Positions 12,013 through 23,500 of a DNA stretch of 64,000 nt are shown here, in pieces (the stretch's first letter is position 1; each line of letters starts with the position of its first letter). The notes below the pieces were generated by a model. That model searched no databases, was not told the DNA's origin, and saw nothing but the letters and a program-made list of their open reading frames with translations. The stretch is from Oegoconia quadripuncta (lineage: Eukaryota > Arthropoda > Insecta > Lepidoptera > Autostichidae), in the NCBI GenBank assembly GCA_949316235.1, contig OX438748.1:9861001-9925000 (forward strand), read 5' to 3'. The position numbers and the translations under genes are program-made.

Positions 12013-12269
12013 AGTTTCTGTTTTATAGTATCTTTAAATTTATTGAAAGAAGACTTTCTACAACACTTCTACTTTACTTAACATCGTTGGGCATACGAAA
12101 ATGATAATTTTATCTAATGTAAGCGGCAGCTGCTAGACGGCCTGTAAAGTTAACATACACAAATCAATGCGTTCAGTTATGGTTAATGCAATAGCAATAA
12201 TATTATGATCCACTCCTACGTTTCTGTTAGTGTTGCATAATATGAAAGAGTAAGTAAATTTTACCCTAA

Positions 12270-12490
12270 TTTTTTTTTATGCACAACGGGTTGGTAGTTG
12301 ACCTCGATCACACCTGATGTTAAGTGAAGATGAGGTCGAAGGTAGAAGCGTACTAAGCCGGAAACCTCAACACATTTGGAGGATTGGCTATCCTATCTCT
12401 GACAACCGGAACACAACAATGCTATTATAATTGCTGCTTGGCGGCAGATTTAGATAAGATGGTGGTAGCTAGCTTGGCGGACATTTAAAT
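12270..12490 (-). mobile_element. SINE family S1, 5'-truncated reverse copy
   Basis: On the plus strand it begins TTTTTTTTATGCACAACGGG and shows the S1 body (TCACACCTGATGTTAAGTGA, GATAAGATGGTGGTAGCTAG). The tRNA-like head is missing. Confidence 0.65.
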
Positions 12491-12572
12491 TTACAAATGC
12501 ATATTTTTCGGAGTAAAATTTGAGACTTTAGTTTATGTACGTCCATTCAATTCCTAAAAGAAACAAACATGA

Positions 12573-12670
12573 TCAACGAACTGTAGGTTAGTGGCGATTA
12601 CAATAGATCGGCGACTGTCGCAGTGATACAGGTCTCCGACCAGTTGCAATAGCCACACATACAACCAATA
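12573..12670 (+). mobile_element. 3' end of the RNase H-bearing non-LTR element
   Basis: It starts with the last codons and stop (AACGAACTGTAG) and continues through the GTGGCGATTACAATAGATCG and CAGTGATACAGGTCTCCGA 3' UTR of the element at 44297-45631. Only about 95 bp remain, a severe 5' truncation. Confidence 0.65.
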
Positions 12671-14416
12671 TGTCAACGTAGTTTAACCATTTCCTAAATG
12701 TATCAACGGATAGACTTCATAAAAAAAATCTAGAAAACTCATGAATAACACACGATGAAAAGCACATGTTGCGATTCCAATGCAAAACTCATGAATGTTA
12801 TGATTCAGTATCCGATTTCCTATTCGGGATCGTATTCGAAACATTCGTTTCTCATCCCTTACATTATTTCAATATACATGCTCTTCAATGTTGCCACGTA
12901 AATAGGTATTTGTATTATGTGTAATCGGCAAATAAGGTCATGAAGTTACATAATTTTCTCAAGTTTTACTACCTATAAATCGGGAATACTATTTATTTAA
13001 ACTAAGTAAGTTACAAGTTGACAATAGGCAACCCTACTTGTATTGATACGAAAGTTTCGGATACTGTTGGTCATTTCTATTTACATTTTTATGCACGTCA
13101 GGTTATCATCTGACTTCAAAGACAAACGATGTTAAGTAAAAATGAGGTTACTGTTCTACGTCTTCCTAGGCAGTTTCCAAACGATCAAATTTAAAGTTAT
13201 GATGCAGTGACATTCGGATAGGTAGACAAATATGACGAAATTATGTAGCTGTGTGTGAATGAATGATTGAGTTAGATTATTAAATGATTAAGAATAGCTA
13301 TATATAAGTTTGTAACTAGTTTGTATTAAGTAACCATAAGGTGTATTGGTAATATTACTGTAATACTGTATGTGGAAGACTGAATTAATAAATAAATAGT
13401 TCTGTTTTTGCCAATTGGCTACGGACCTACAACTAAAAAAGGAAAAAAACAGAAGTATAGTGTTTTCACATTAATTCCAATAGCGAACCGGACTACATTA
13501 TTATTGATCTATTCTGTGTGATCAATGTTCTATACAAAATACTACATGAAAGCCAGGATTAGATATAAATTTTATTTGAAAATTTTAATTAAATAACTTC
13601 TTCTTCGTGTCAATAAGTCCAATTGAGGTCAAGTACCAACGCGTTGTGCGTAAAAAAAAAGAAATTATATCGTTTCCGCCCAGAATTCGGCCACAGGTTT
13701 GACGTTGTATGAGGCTATTCCCATTGGTAAAAGTGAGGAGGCACAGTGGACAGAAGAACAAGGCGCCATGTTTCTTAATGGGATTCCAAAATGGCAATGC
13801 ATTTTCAAATAGATAATTACTCAGCACATAGCCGTAGTAGGCCACGATATTTCTTATAATGTTCTAATTATCTGTATAACCAAAACTGTAAGTAAATTTC
13901 AACCCTACATTCATAATATGTAAGTAACATCCCAAATATTCCAATTCATGAATATTATCTCATAAGGTGATTACTTCGATTTTCGCCTACGTTTCCCTAA
14001 CATACCTATAGGCGCTACCGTACCCTATCGAGTAGATATAAATGTTTTGTTAACTAATGACTATTCATGAACTAAGTGACAGCGAATGATAAATATTCAG
14101 TATTCGACTAAATCCCTGTAATAATACGTCAGCTTAAGTACACAGTCTTGTTCAAATGGAGACGGAATGAATAATTTAAGATATGCCGCTGTATTTTATC
14201 ACTTGTATTGTGCTCGTTAAAAGTCTGTTCACATCTGGACTTAGATCTCATATACTATTTGCTATATATAGTTAGGATTTGCGTAAATCGGCAGACTGTG
14301 GTTCATTTAAAATGACCTCAAATTGAAATGAACTTACGTTTGTATTGTAGTTAGAATGATACTCGATTTCAATATTGTGCTCACTTTATTAACCTATGAC
14401 CTCTATATAGACCTTT
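12671..14416. other. Spacer with one SINE S1 tail scrap
   Basis: Apart from the S1 tail at 13618-13661 (CAATTGAGGTCAAGTACC then an A-run), nothing recognisable is present. A degenerate S1-like tail may lie near 13090-13190. Confidence 0.4.
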
Positions 14417-14560
14417 GATGGTCTGCGTGCCGTAGTGGTTTCGTATCTCAGCTATCACGAATAAGGTAGGTACTAGGTTCAATTCCCGGCCGGAAGGTTT
14501 AAAAAAACACATTTTAAAATTTTCTCGGCGCTATCTATGATCTAGGTATCCATCATAAGT
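14417..14560 (+). mobile_element. tRNA-derived SINE-like element (family S4)
   Basis: GCCGTAGTGGTTTCGTATC resembles a box A and GGTTCAATTCCCGGCC a box B, followed by an A-run. It is not a functional tRNA gene because the arms do not pair into a cloverleaf. Confidence 0.45.
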
Positions 14561-14877
14561 CGTTTCTTGTTTCTCTACTAAACACCATTCGAGTTCCTTT
14601 TGATACTCTCCGGTATCGAGTCGAGTTCCTATATCGATCTGTTGTGAACCCTGGAACTGGAGCACTATTTTGTCGTACTCGATTTTTCACAGTCGATATT
14701 GTTTGTCCATCACTTTACATTTTTACGCGAGTGCAAAAGTGACAAACATATCGATCTCTAACGACGTTGATTTGTGGATTGCGCAGAAATTAGCACACAT
14801 GAGCCTATAGGATGAATGAAGTACGTGTATCGCCTTCGAGATAGCCATGTTGCCTCGATTTACTCGTAATCATCCTT

Positions 14878-14935
14878 CAAGATTGATTGAGAAAATATAT
14901 AGTCACATACTATATTATTTTCTCAATCAATCTTG
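14878..14935. repeat. Long hairpin, about 25-bp stem with one bulge
   Basis: CAAGATTGATTGAGAAAATA is mirrored by its reverse complement ending at 14935, with loop TCACATA. One bulged base (AT/AAT) is the only defect in the stem. Confidence 0.8.
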
Positions 14936-16446
14936 CAGGAATGAGATCGTTTACGTGACAAATTCAAGTTTGTTTTATACAAATTCAAAAATAAATTTAT
15001 TTCATATAAAAGTAAATATTCCACTCACTCTAATTATTCATACAATGTGAGCTCTTAAAATCGTTTGTTGTACTAAAATTACCGCACATTTCCATGTACC
15101 TTAAAGTTTGTTTAACATACTCTCAGTTTAATATCATTCTGATTATCTAACCAGGAATTTACTTTTGTGTCAGAGTCTTGTCAGAATATACGACAGCAAT
15201 AGTTTTCCTTACCACGTAAAGGAAGCTAAGGGAGAAAAATATAATTAACTTAAAAGTTCCTCGCATCAATACCAAGCAAAAGATAAGTTGTTGTATTTGT
15301 GATATAATTAGTAAATCCCAATAGAGTAGCTAATGAAATCCGTGAAAAACATTCGATTAATGTTAAAGCTTCCGAGGAGAAAGACTATTCCCAATATAAA
15401 GATAAATGACGACCTTCTGAAATATGAGCAGACCCCTTTTTGTGTCATTCCGTTGAGAATTTCCCTAAATTCTTTCGTGTATATCTACCTCCTACAAGGA
15501 GGTTCAGAATATAATCTCTAGGTTTAAGATCGTGATCTGTCGTTATCACGATCAAAATTTATTCGTTCATTCATTATTCTTATACTTTATTTTAGCTGAA
15601 AGATGAATATGAATATAAATTTTATATTTTTCAATATGGGTTAACATTTATGTAGTTAGTTGTAGTTAAATCAACAGTGATTGATTCGGGACTTGGGCTA
15701 TTAGCTCATTAACTAGCTGTTCTGCTAAAGTCATTAAATACTTCCACTGAAGCGAACAACTTTCTAATAACCTACGCATTTTAATAACTCCCTGCTCAGA
15801 GATATCATGTGTGAGTTACATTTCACCACTTTTCTGCACAAATTTTCAAGTGACAATTTTCATATTCTTCAAGAATGCGTCCTGAGAGCTAAAGTGCTTC
15901 AAGCTCTTCATTGTTAATAGAAACATCGGGGGGAGGCTTCTTTATTACCCCTTGAAGTCAACTGTATAATTGATTTTCTACTCCACCGGCCCCCTTTCCT
16001 ATTTTCCTCTTGAAGGATGATGGTATCGTAGGTACGCCTTGCGGTGAATCCTTTATAGAATTTCATGATGTCTTAGAAAAGCTTTGTATATAGGTAGGTT
16101 AACAAAAGGTTTTTGATTAAATTGTATCAGTCAACCCTATTCTATCACGCTCACTGACGCTGACTGAATATTACTTGCTAGTGGTATTCTAAACTATAGA
16201 TAGGTACTTGTAGAAAATTGGAGTAACGTGATTATTTTTCTTACAACCAAAATCATCACTGGTTGTTCAGCGATAGGGACATAATTACTATGCTCGAGTT
16301 TTCTTTAAGGTATATCGCATTACATTAATATGTGAAATCCAAAACTGGATACAGCTTCTCCTACTATAGTTCGATTTGCATCGTATTCCAAATTCAATTT
16401 TTATTCAGTAAATACGCATTAATGGCACTGCTGTCCTATGTTTTTA
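14936..16446. other. No recognised feature
   Basis: AT-rich spacer. Short open frames are not supported by motifs or context. Confidence 0.45.
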
Positions 16447-16680
16447 GACTTCATCATATCAGCCACAGGACTTCTACATCTGAACATAGGCCTCCCACAT
16501 AGATTTCTAGAGCGACCGATTGAAAGCGGTCTGCATCCAGCGGTCGCCTGCCTACATTGTGAGTGGGCGTTTTAAGCTGCGCTTGCTGGTGCGTGGTGTC
16601 CACTCGAGAACTTTAATGCCAGCCGTTTTTCGAGTTATGTGTCCTGCCCACTGCCACCTTAACTTACTAATATGCTGATA
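16447..16680 (-). pseudogene. RTE-type retrotransposon 3' end
   Basis: It is closely similar to 5390-5640: CATCATATCAGCCACAGGAC, GAACATAGGCCTCCC, GAGCGACCGATTGAAAGCGG and GTCCACTCGAGAACTTTAAT. On the minus strand it encodes the AGHITRK / KVLEWTPRTSKR-type C-terminus in broken frames. Confidence 0.65.
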
Positions 16681-16927
16681 AATATATCTATTACGAATGT
16701 TTACTGTAATTTTTCACAAAGAATAGGATTTTACACCACGAATAGTAAACTACGTCCAGACGATTTGCTATAAATATATGTATTGGTTAACAGATGGAAA
16801 TTGCTTATATGAGGTGGATGAATTGCTGAAGGATGTGTGTTTTGACACATTTTTTTTTAGGTAAATCTTAAGTATTTCATTAATCTTATGTTTATGATGA
16901 TAATTATTGATAACTACTGCTATCTAA

Positions 16928-17148
16928 CTAATATTATAAATACGAAACTTTGGATATTTGTCTGTTTGTTGCTCGATCACGGCGAAACGGATGAGCGGAA
17001 TTGGATGAAATTTGGTATATAGGTAGAATATACCCTGGATTAAAACATAGGATACTTTTCGTCCCGATAAAGCGAGTAGTTCCCGCGGGATAAACAAATT
17101 TCTCGATAAAGTTATTACGCAGGCAAAGCCGCGGGCGGAAAGCTAGTA
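16928..17148 (+). mobile_element. Helitron-like family A copy, near full length
   Basis: It starts A|TCTAACTAATATTATAAA and ends GGCGGAAAGCTAG|T, with all shared blocks present. It has no coding capacity. Confidence 0.7.
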
Positions 17149-17335
17149 TTATTATGTCCATTTCTCTTTAAAGTTGAAGTTCTATTTATATTCAAATACT
17201 TTAGGATCTTGATTTTATGGTCAATAATCGTGAAATTGTATTCGATGCTTCAGCATTATAAGTCACTCGATTAATCAAATAATATTCGTAAGATCTGTCA
17301 ATCTATCTCTAGCCTCGACTCCCGAGTTGTTTTTT

Positions 17336-17447
17336 CAGACGACTTGTTTGATGCAGTGATAGACGCTAGCGAATCCCGTTAGAAGTATTATGTTTGTATG
17401 TTGAATACGAGCACGTATGTACGAGTGAAGAATTGATAGTTCAACAC
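17336..17447 (+). mobile_element. SINE family S2 fragment
   Basis: GACGACTTGTTTGATGCAGT, GCGAATCCCGTTAGAAG and ATGTTTGTATGTTGAATACG match the head of S2 at 3349. The tail is missing. Confidence 0.5.
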
Positions 17448-17454
17448 GTTTCAT

Positions 17455-17830
17455 ATCATCATATCAGCCGAATGATGTCTACTGCTGGACAAAGGCCTCC
17501 CCCAAAGCTCTCCACAACGCACGCTTATGGCACAGGACCGTGAGATTTATCGTAATGGACAAGAGGCCTATATCCAGCGGTGCATAAAAATAAAAGATAT
17601 AACAAAAACCGGCCAATTGCGTGTCGGGCCACGCGCAGTGCAGGGTTCCATACTTACCTTCACAATATGCGGACTTAGAAGGGAAAAGCACCCTTTTTAT
17701 TGTTTGACAAATATTTTCAACATGTTCTTTTAACACTCTGTGGGAGTGATTAATATATGCACCGTGCATTCCCATGTAGGTGCCCTTTTTAGGGCCCTTT
17801 TGACTACGGAACCCTAAAAAAGGCACCTAC
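17455..17830. repeat. Mosaic of RTE 3' scraps and family G repeat
   Basis: 17460-17520 matches the RTE tail on the minus strand (CTGCTGGACAAAGGCCTCCC). 17527-17586 encodes AQDREIYRNGQEAYIQR on the plus strand, an RTE C-terminal scrap. 17606-17828 is a shortened family G repeat, with GGTTCCATAC and ACTACGGAACCCTAAAA ends as at 54132-54602. Confidence 0.5.
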
Positions 17831-20108
17831 ATATTGAACCTGTGTCCACTTGTTTGTACTAAAAACGAACCTGGTCTAGGTTCGTTAATTTCTAAAAGAC
17901 AGGAATATTAATGAATAAAACAAAACGTCTTTAAATATTTAGTTATATTATTTATTATTATATAGTTTACAGTCATATAACATAGTCTTCTGTTTACAGA
18001 TTAGAAATGTGTACTTTAACAAAAAATGTGCAACAACATATTATAAAATATCTTAAATATTAGAATACTTATAATATTGGCTTCGCCGCATATACCTTAC
18101 CCATTAGGTACTTCACCTATTTCACAAACAATAAAAGTTTCTATTAGATTTTTAAAACAATATAATTTTAAATGCTGTACATTTTGTATTAAAATACAAT
18201 TATGTAACTATATACGAAGTTAACCTAAAATATTTATATTAGACGAGTTTGTTAGATTATTGAACTTTATTACAGTGAAAATATTACGTTATGAAACCAA
18301 TTTTTATGTACATTCTACATAATTTTCTTTAATTATAAATAACTCTTAACATTAATCAAATCTTTTCTTAAACCATTAAGTCGATTTGAACACTATGATT
18401 ATTCTAGCGTTATTAGATATCATTTTAAACGTAAAAGAAAGTTGAAAAAATTAACTAAAAATATTTTAGTGTTCAAATTTACTTTCTTTATTCTTTGGGT
18501 TATTATTTTGGCATACAATACTTATATATTTAAACCAGAATGGTTTATTAGCTTAGAAAGTAAAACTTTATTTTGTAAATATCTAACCAAAATTGTATTA
18601 GCTCACAATATCCTAAAGCAGGTAATGCGACATCCCTGTACAATGCAATCAATGACGACCAAGGTAAAACTCGAACATTGGAAGGACAGACTAACTCAAA
18701 ATTTTTAAACTAAGGTTTAAAAAAAAATTGAACAAGGGACTGTTTTCGCACAAACTATAACCGACCAGGTGTAAATAATATGCAATATTTTATTTTATAT
18801 TGCGTGATGCGTTTCAATTTTTTGTTTTATGTCACTGACGTAGCGTCCATGCATCACTGGGCATTTGGAAGCATTGAAAACCAGCACTGCGATACGTCGC
18901 AGCCTGAGCTGGGTGCTAGCCCATTACTTTGTGCCGCTACACGTGACAGCATGGTGAGCATTTTATAATTTGTATTTCTGTCTTTATCTATAATTTACTT
19001 CTTTTTGTTTTTGTATCGTGTTTTGTCATTCATAATAAATTGTTCTTATTTTTATTGTGATTATTTCTTACTTTAAATATTTCCTTATAAAAATATAAAC
19101 AACGAATGAATCTCGGCAGTAACTTTGCAATTAAACTTATATTATTAATGGCAACTGGGGCTACCAACTTTAAGTTCTATCAAAGAAGTAAATAAAATAT
19201 TGGATAATTTATTAATTACGAGTATATGGTCAAGTATAGTTTGTATGAAAGCTCGTCATTATTGTTTACCCTTAAGGTGTGACTAACGATCAGGTAGCTA
19301 ACATAGAGCTATAGTTTTTATTACGCGAAAGCTTCAATAGAGTATCTATAGTGTGTATGTCCTTTTTCAGGTTAGTCTTGAAGAGGAAACAAATAGTCTG
19401 AGTCTGACAGAGTTACTTTAGGTATGTAGGTATTCGGCTAGTAGTAACCATTTTCTTTTGAAATGTTATTGAAGTATTTTTTGGACCTCAATGATGCATC
19501 AAAATCATCTCGGTTATTGGATGAAAGTATGTTATTAATATTTGACGTTTCATTGACATTCAATCTTGATCATTACCGAGAATGATTAAAGTGTTTGCAA
19601 AATAGCCATGCAGTTTCTTACAATGGTAGTCTCAATCGTTTGTATAGCTGGAATGAGAATTAGTTTTCGAAGTCTAAAACTGGAGTACTGGACATATACG
19701 GGTTGGACAATATCCGCCTAAATGGTTGATTTGTTATTTTGAAGTAACAAACTTCACCTCTGATGATAAGATTTCTCCACCTCTGATCCCCCACAAAACA
19801 TATTGGCACTCTTATATTATCGGAAGAAATATAACATATACTTATATACGTGCTGTCTTGTAAATGGAAGAGACCAACCACTCGATAAATAATTCTACGT
19901 TTATGGCAAAATTAGGATTTCTTTATATCGATTTCAATACATTAAGCTGATAAAGTCCATTTGTCACGGATTCTGATAGATTGAGATTTTAATGATCAAT
20001 TAGTTGAGTTTCTTTTTTATTCTTGTAGTTCACATTCGCATTCACGGATATAGAGATGGAACGGGAGTGAATAAAAAAAAGGACATTTTTGAGAAAATTT
20101 ACAACCCG
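17831..20108. other. Gene 3' flank, mostly unannotated
   Basis: Very AT-rich. The only notable item is the possible exon at 18844-18953. No repeat family shared with the rest of the window was seen. Confidence 0.4.
18844..18953 (+). other. Possible orphan exon between good splice signals
   Basis: A 110-nt CpG-containing block follows a T-rich tract and TGACGTAG acceptor and ends CAGCATG|GTGAGC. It is open in the frame reading ASMHHWAFGS. It stands out in base composition from the AT-rich surroundings. I do not recognise the peptide, and no partner exon was found, so it could be a non-coding RNA exon or a decayed insert. Confidence 0.2.
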
Positions 20109-20436
20109 TTTATTCTGCTACTGTTTGTAACGCATACTTCGATATTAAATCTACTTCACGTGGTACCATTTTAATTTCAAAGAAAAATTAGTTAAATACA
20201 AAAGGGTTAATAATTTGAGAACTATTTATATCAACCCATTCACAGTAATGTTTTACTTTACAAATAAATTATAGACACATTAGTATATTCTATGAAATCT
20301 TTTCAGAATTACAATTGGTCGCCCATACACTAAATTTCCCAATTACTGTCAGCCTTGGCAATATTCTGACATTTTGTGTGCCACAGTACACTTCTGATAA
20401 AATGAAGCTAGTAAAAATTTGATAAATACCATTATT
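20109..20436 (-). terminator. 3' UTR and candidate polyadenylation signal of the Dpr-like gene
   Basis: After the TGA the minus strand has an AT-rich 3' UTR. An ATTAAA lies at 20175-20170 and an AATAAA at 20114-20109, followed about 25 nt later by a T-rich run, the usual downstream element. The actual cleavage site is not determined. Confidence 0.4.
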
Positions 20437-20549
20437 TCAAGTAAAAAATAATAACAAGGCTATAACTGAGACTAAGGTTAAATTCTGCGGTTGCCAGAAA
20501 AGTGTTCCTTTGTTCCAGGTGTCGTGATGTACAGCTGCTTGGTTTTCAC
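20437..20549 (-). CDS. Dpr-like terminal coding exon: hydrophobic C-terminus
   Basis: Encodes residues 326-362 and a TGA stop at 20439-20437. It starts after TTTTCATTAG, a good polypyrimidine acceptor. A polar linker (ENQAAVHHDTWNKG) is followed by LVSVIALLLFFT and stop. A hydrophobic end with no basic or cytoplasmic tail fits a GPI-anchor signal, as proposed for several Dpr proteins; a very short transmembrane anchor is the alternative. Joining to exon 5 restores a glycine codon. Confidence 0.8.
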
Positions 20550-23500
20550 CTAATGAAAACAAAAAAAAATACATTTTACAAATATACACATAGAACAATC
20601 TTACAGATGGTAGATCAAATTAAAAGGATAAAACACAAATAAATGAACATTATTTATACAAAACGGCTACAACTCAGAGTGTTGATTTGTCCATGAAGCA
20701 CGGGTAAATATGCAATTTCCACAATTTGAAATTAAAAAATAAAAATAAAAATATCTTTACGCATACACACAGCGCCATCTAGGTCCACAGTAAGCATCTA
20801 GGCTTGTGGTATGGATACTAGATTGTTGATAAACTACACAAATACATTTTTTTTGTAAATAAATACATATATAAATGAAAAACATCCATAACTCGGGAAC
20901 ACATGTCTGTATTCATCATACAAACATATGCCCCTAGCGGGATTCGAACCCGCGACCTCTTGGTAAAGCAGTCAGTTTCTAACGACTACACCAAGGAGGT
21001 CGTTGGATTCCACCAGTCTCTTTTTCTATTTCCTCTTATAGAAGGCCGAGTTTCCTATATTCATAGTAGAATTCTGGTCTATACAGAAGTTATAATTACC
21101 ATCATAAAGTACTACTTAACACGTTCACAGAGACTGAACCAGACACAATAGATGTTTTATTGTTATTACGTCCATAGGCGTTCAGTGTCCGTCAAAGTGT
21201 TAAGATGTGAATGCGTAATATAGAACAAGTTGTTAATTCAATAATACAATTTAAGAAGAATGGAATAGAATTATATCCTTCTGTGTTGTTTCTTTTCCTT
21301 TGTTATTATTCATTATAGTTGTGTAAAATTTTTTTGATTTAGAGCTTGACGAATATTCTATTATTTTGATCTAGTAACCGTTATCGGGAATTTTGAAACT
21401 AAACCAAATACATATGAGTACGCTAACACCGGAGTCGAAGAAAGTGCTGAAGACTATAATAATTTATAAATCATAAGGAAAATGTTATTGGTTTTTATGA
21501 ATTAAGGAGTGAACCATAGATGCTATTCGAGTAATCTATACAAACTAAATCTTGCAAGTCAATACTTTCATACAAAATTATTCGCAGAGAAAGTAACAAA
21601 TGGTTAAACAATCTCATAGATGACAAATTAAATTGCGTTACAAATTGTATTTTGTCCAGAGTCGTTTCATTAAAGCAAATTTTAATGGAGCTATAGATTA
21701 TTGGTAATTAAGAATGCAATGTAAAATTAGCTATGTTAATTTTTTTAATTTAAATTAGCTAATTAGTTAATTAAGGGTTTTAATAAATTTTACATTATTT
21801 ATTAGGCTTATAGGCTGTAAACATTAACTCGCTAACATTGGTAACACATTGCATGAAAGAAACAATACTGTAATGGAAAATTACTTACCAATCAACACAT
21901 GGACGTTAACAGTCACTTGAGAATGATTCTGCAAGTGACAGGTATAGGTCCCACTGTCGTTCTGGGATGCAGATGAAACACTGATTGTGGCGCTGAAATT
22001 AAAAGTGAAGTTCAATTTTGAAGCTGATACAAATTGTATGGATATTTGTAATTGGTTTATAAATATATATAAACCAGAAGGATTTTGTTAAGTGTAAGTT
22101 ATCTGCATAATAAACAAAGTTAATTTATATCTCTAGAAAATAATTATTATAATATAAATGTTAAATATTTCAGTCACAGGCCAATTATCTAGTTCGAAAC
22201 TAGACAAAACGGCAACGGCATACATAAATTTTATCCATATCTAAATATTCGTATTCATCACAAAAAAAAACCCCAGCGGTATTCAATTTCAATCGCAGGG
22301 TAGTTACTGCCAATTAGTCCAGTACAGACTAATCGACCTTCAATATTACAAGTATTTAATTATCTGTTGTGCAATAAAGTGTATTTGTATTGTATTGTAT
22401 TGTATTTATATAAACAGCCATGACTCGGGTACATTCGTAATCATTATACAAACATTTACCCTTAGCGTAATTCGAACTCGCAACGTTGGTTTCACCCAAG
22501 ACACGGCAAGTACCCAGTAGACTAATCGGGAGTTAATATTAGACAGAAAGATTCTTAGCGTAGATCTTGTCATTCTAAGATAAAATCTGTTATGTTGATC
22601 TTACCTTGTTACATAATAATATAACAAATTCAACCAAATTACACCACGGTCAAAGTGAATATTAGAATATAATTACCTCAGATTCCTCCAAGTGATATTA
22701 TCAAAGAAATCTTTTCCCTGCTTTTTCCAAGCTAATCCAAAAACATTATTCACAACAGGTGGAGTTGTTGGTGCAACTGTCGTTGCCTCAGTAGTTGTCT
22801 TTAACGGCGGTGTTTTCTTAGTAGTAGTGCTTATACTAACTGTTGAAGTAATCGTTGTAGTCTCGACACTCCAACTTTTATTCAACATTACATCTATTCT
22901 GTTAAATACTGTACTCAATTTTGTTGTCAACTCTGTGGTTGTTGTCAATGGTGTTGTAGTTGGCATGGGTGTGGTGGTTGGTGCTTTAGTTGGTACTGCA
23001 ATAATATATTCATCTGATATGATGCACGACAGCTTTATGGAGCTGCCAGCTTTGTAGAATCTGTCTTTTACTTCATGCGTATGATCACCATTTATAGTTA
23101 TTAGAGGAGCTGTAAAGGAATATAAATTTAAATTTTAAACCATAAGAAGAATAAGTGAATATAGGTAGTTCTCAGAAAAGGTTATAAATCAAAATTTTCA
23201 CACATGAAAGATACTTACGTAGTACAGTTAAATTAGCAAATATTGTTCTCGGAGGGTGTGTAGATATTTGGCACATATAAAGTCCAGTGTCAGAGCTCTT
23301 CACTGGGTTCATGCTGAGCCTCCAATTGTTTGGATATTGGAACTTGACTGATATCCGACTATCACCAGCATATGTGGCAGGACCAACTGTGAGAAGCTGT
23401 GCAGACTCTGTTGTGTTGCGTAACCACATCACCTGCTTACAAAAGGACTGATGACAACACTATTCTTAATCAGACAACATCTATATCTATCAGAAAATGT

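Noticed and set aside
18442..18708. 88-codon open frame near the gene's 3' side
   Set aside because: It is AT-rich with Ile/Leu/Phe/Lys bias, has no recognisable motif and no splice or promoter context.
22692..23057. 121-codon Val-rich open frame on the plus strand
   Set aside because: It is the antisense shadow of the Thr-rich part of exon 4 of the Dpr-like gene.
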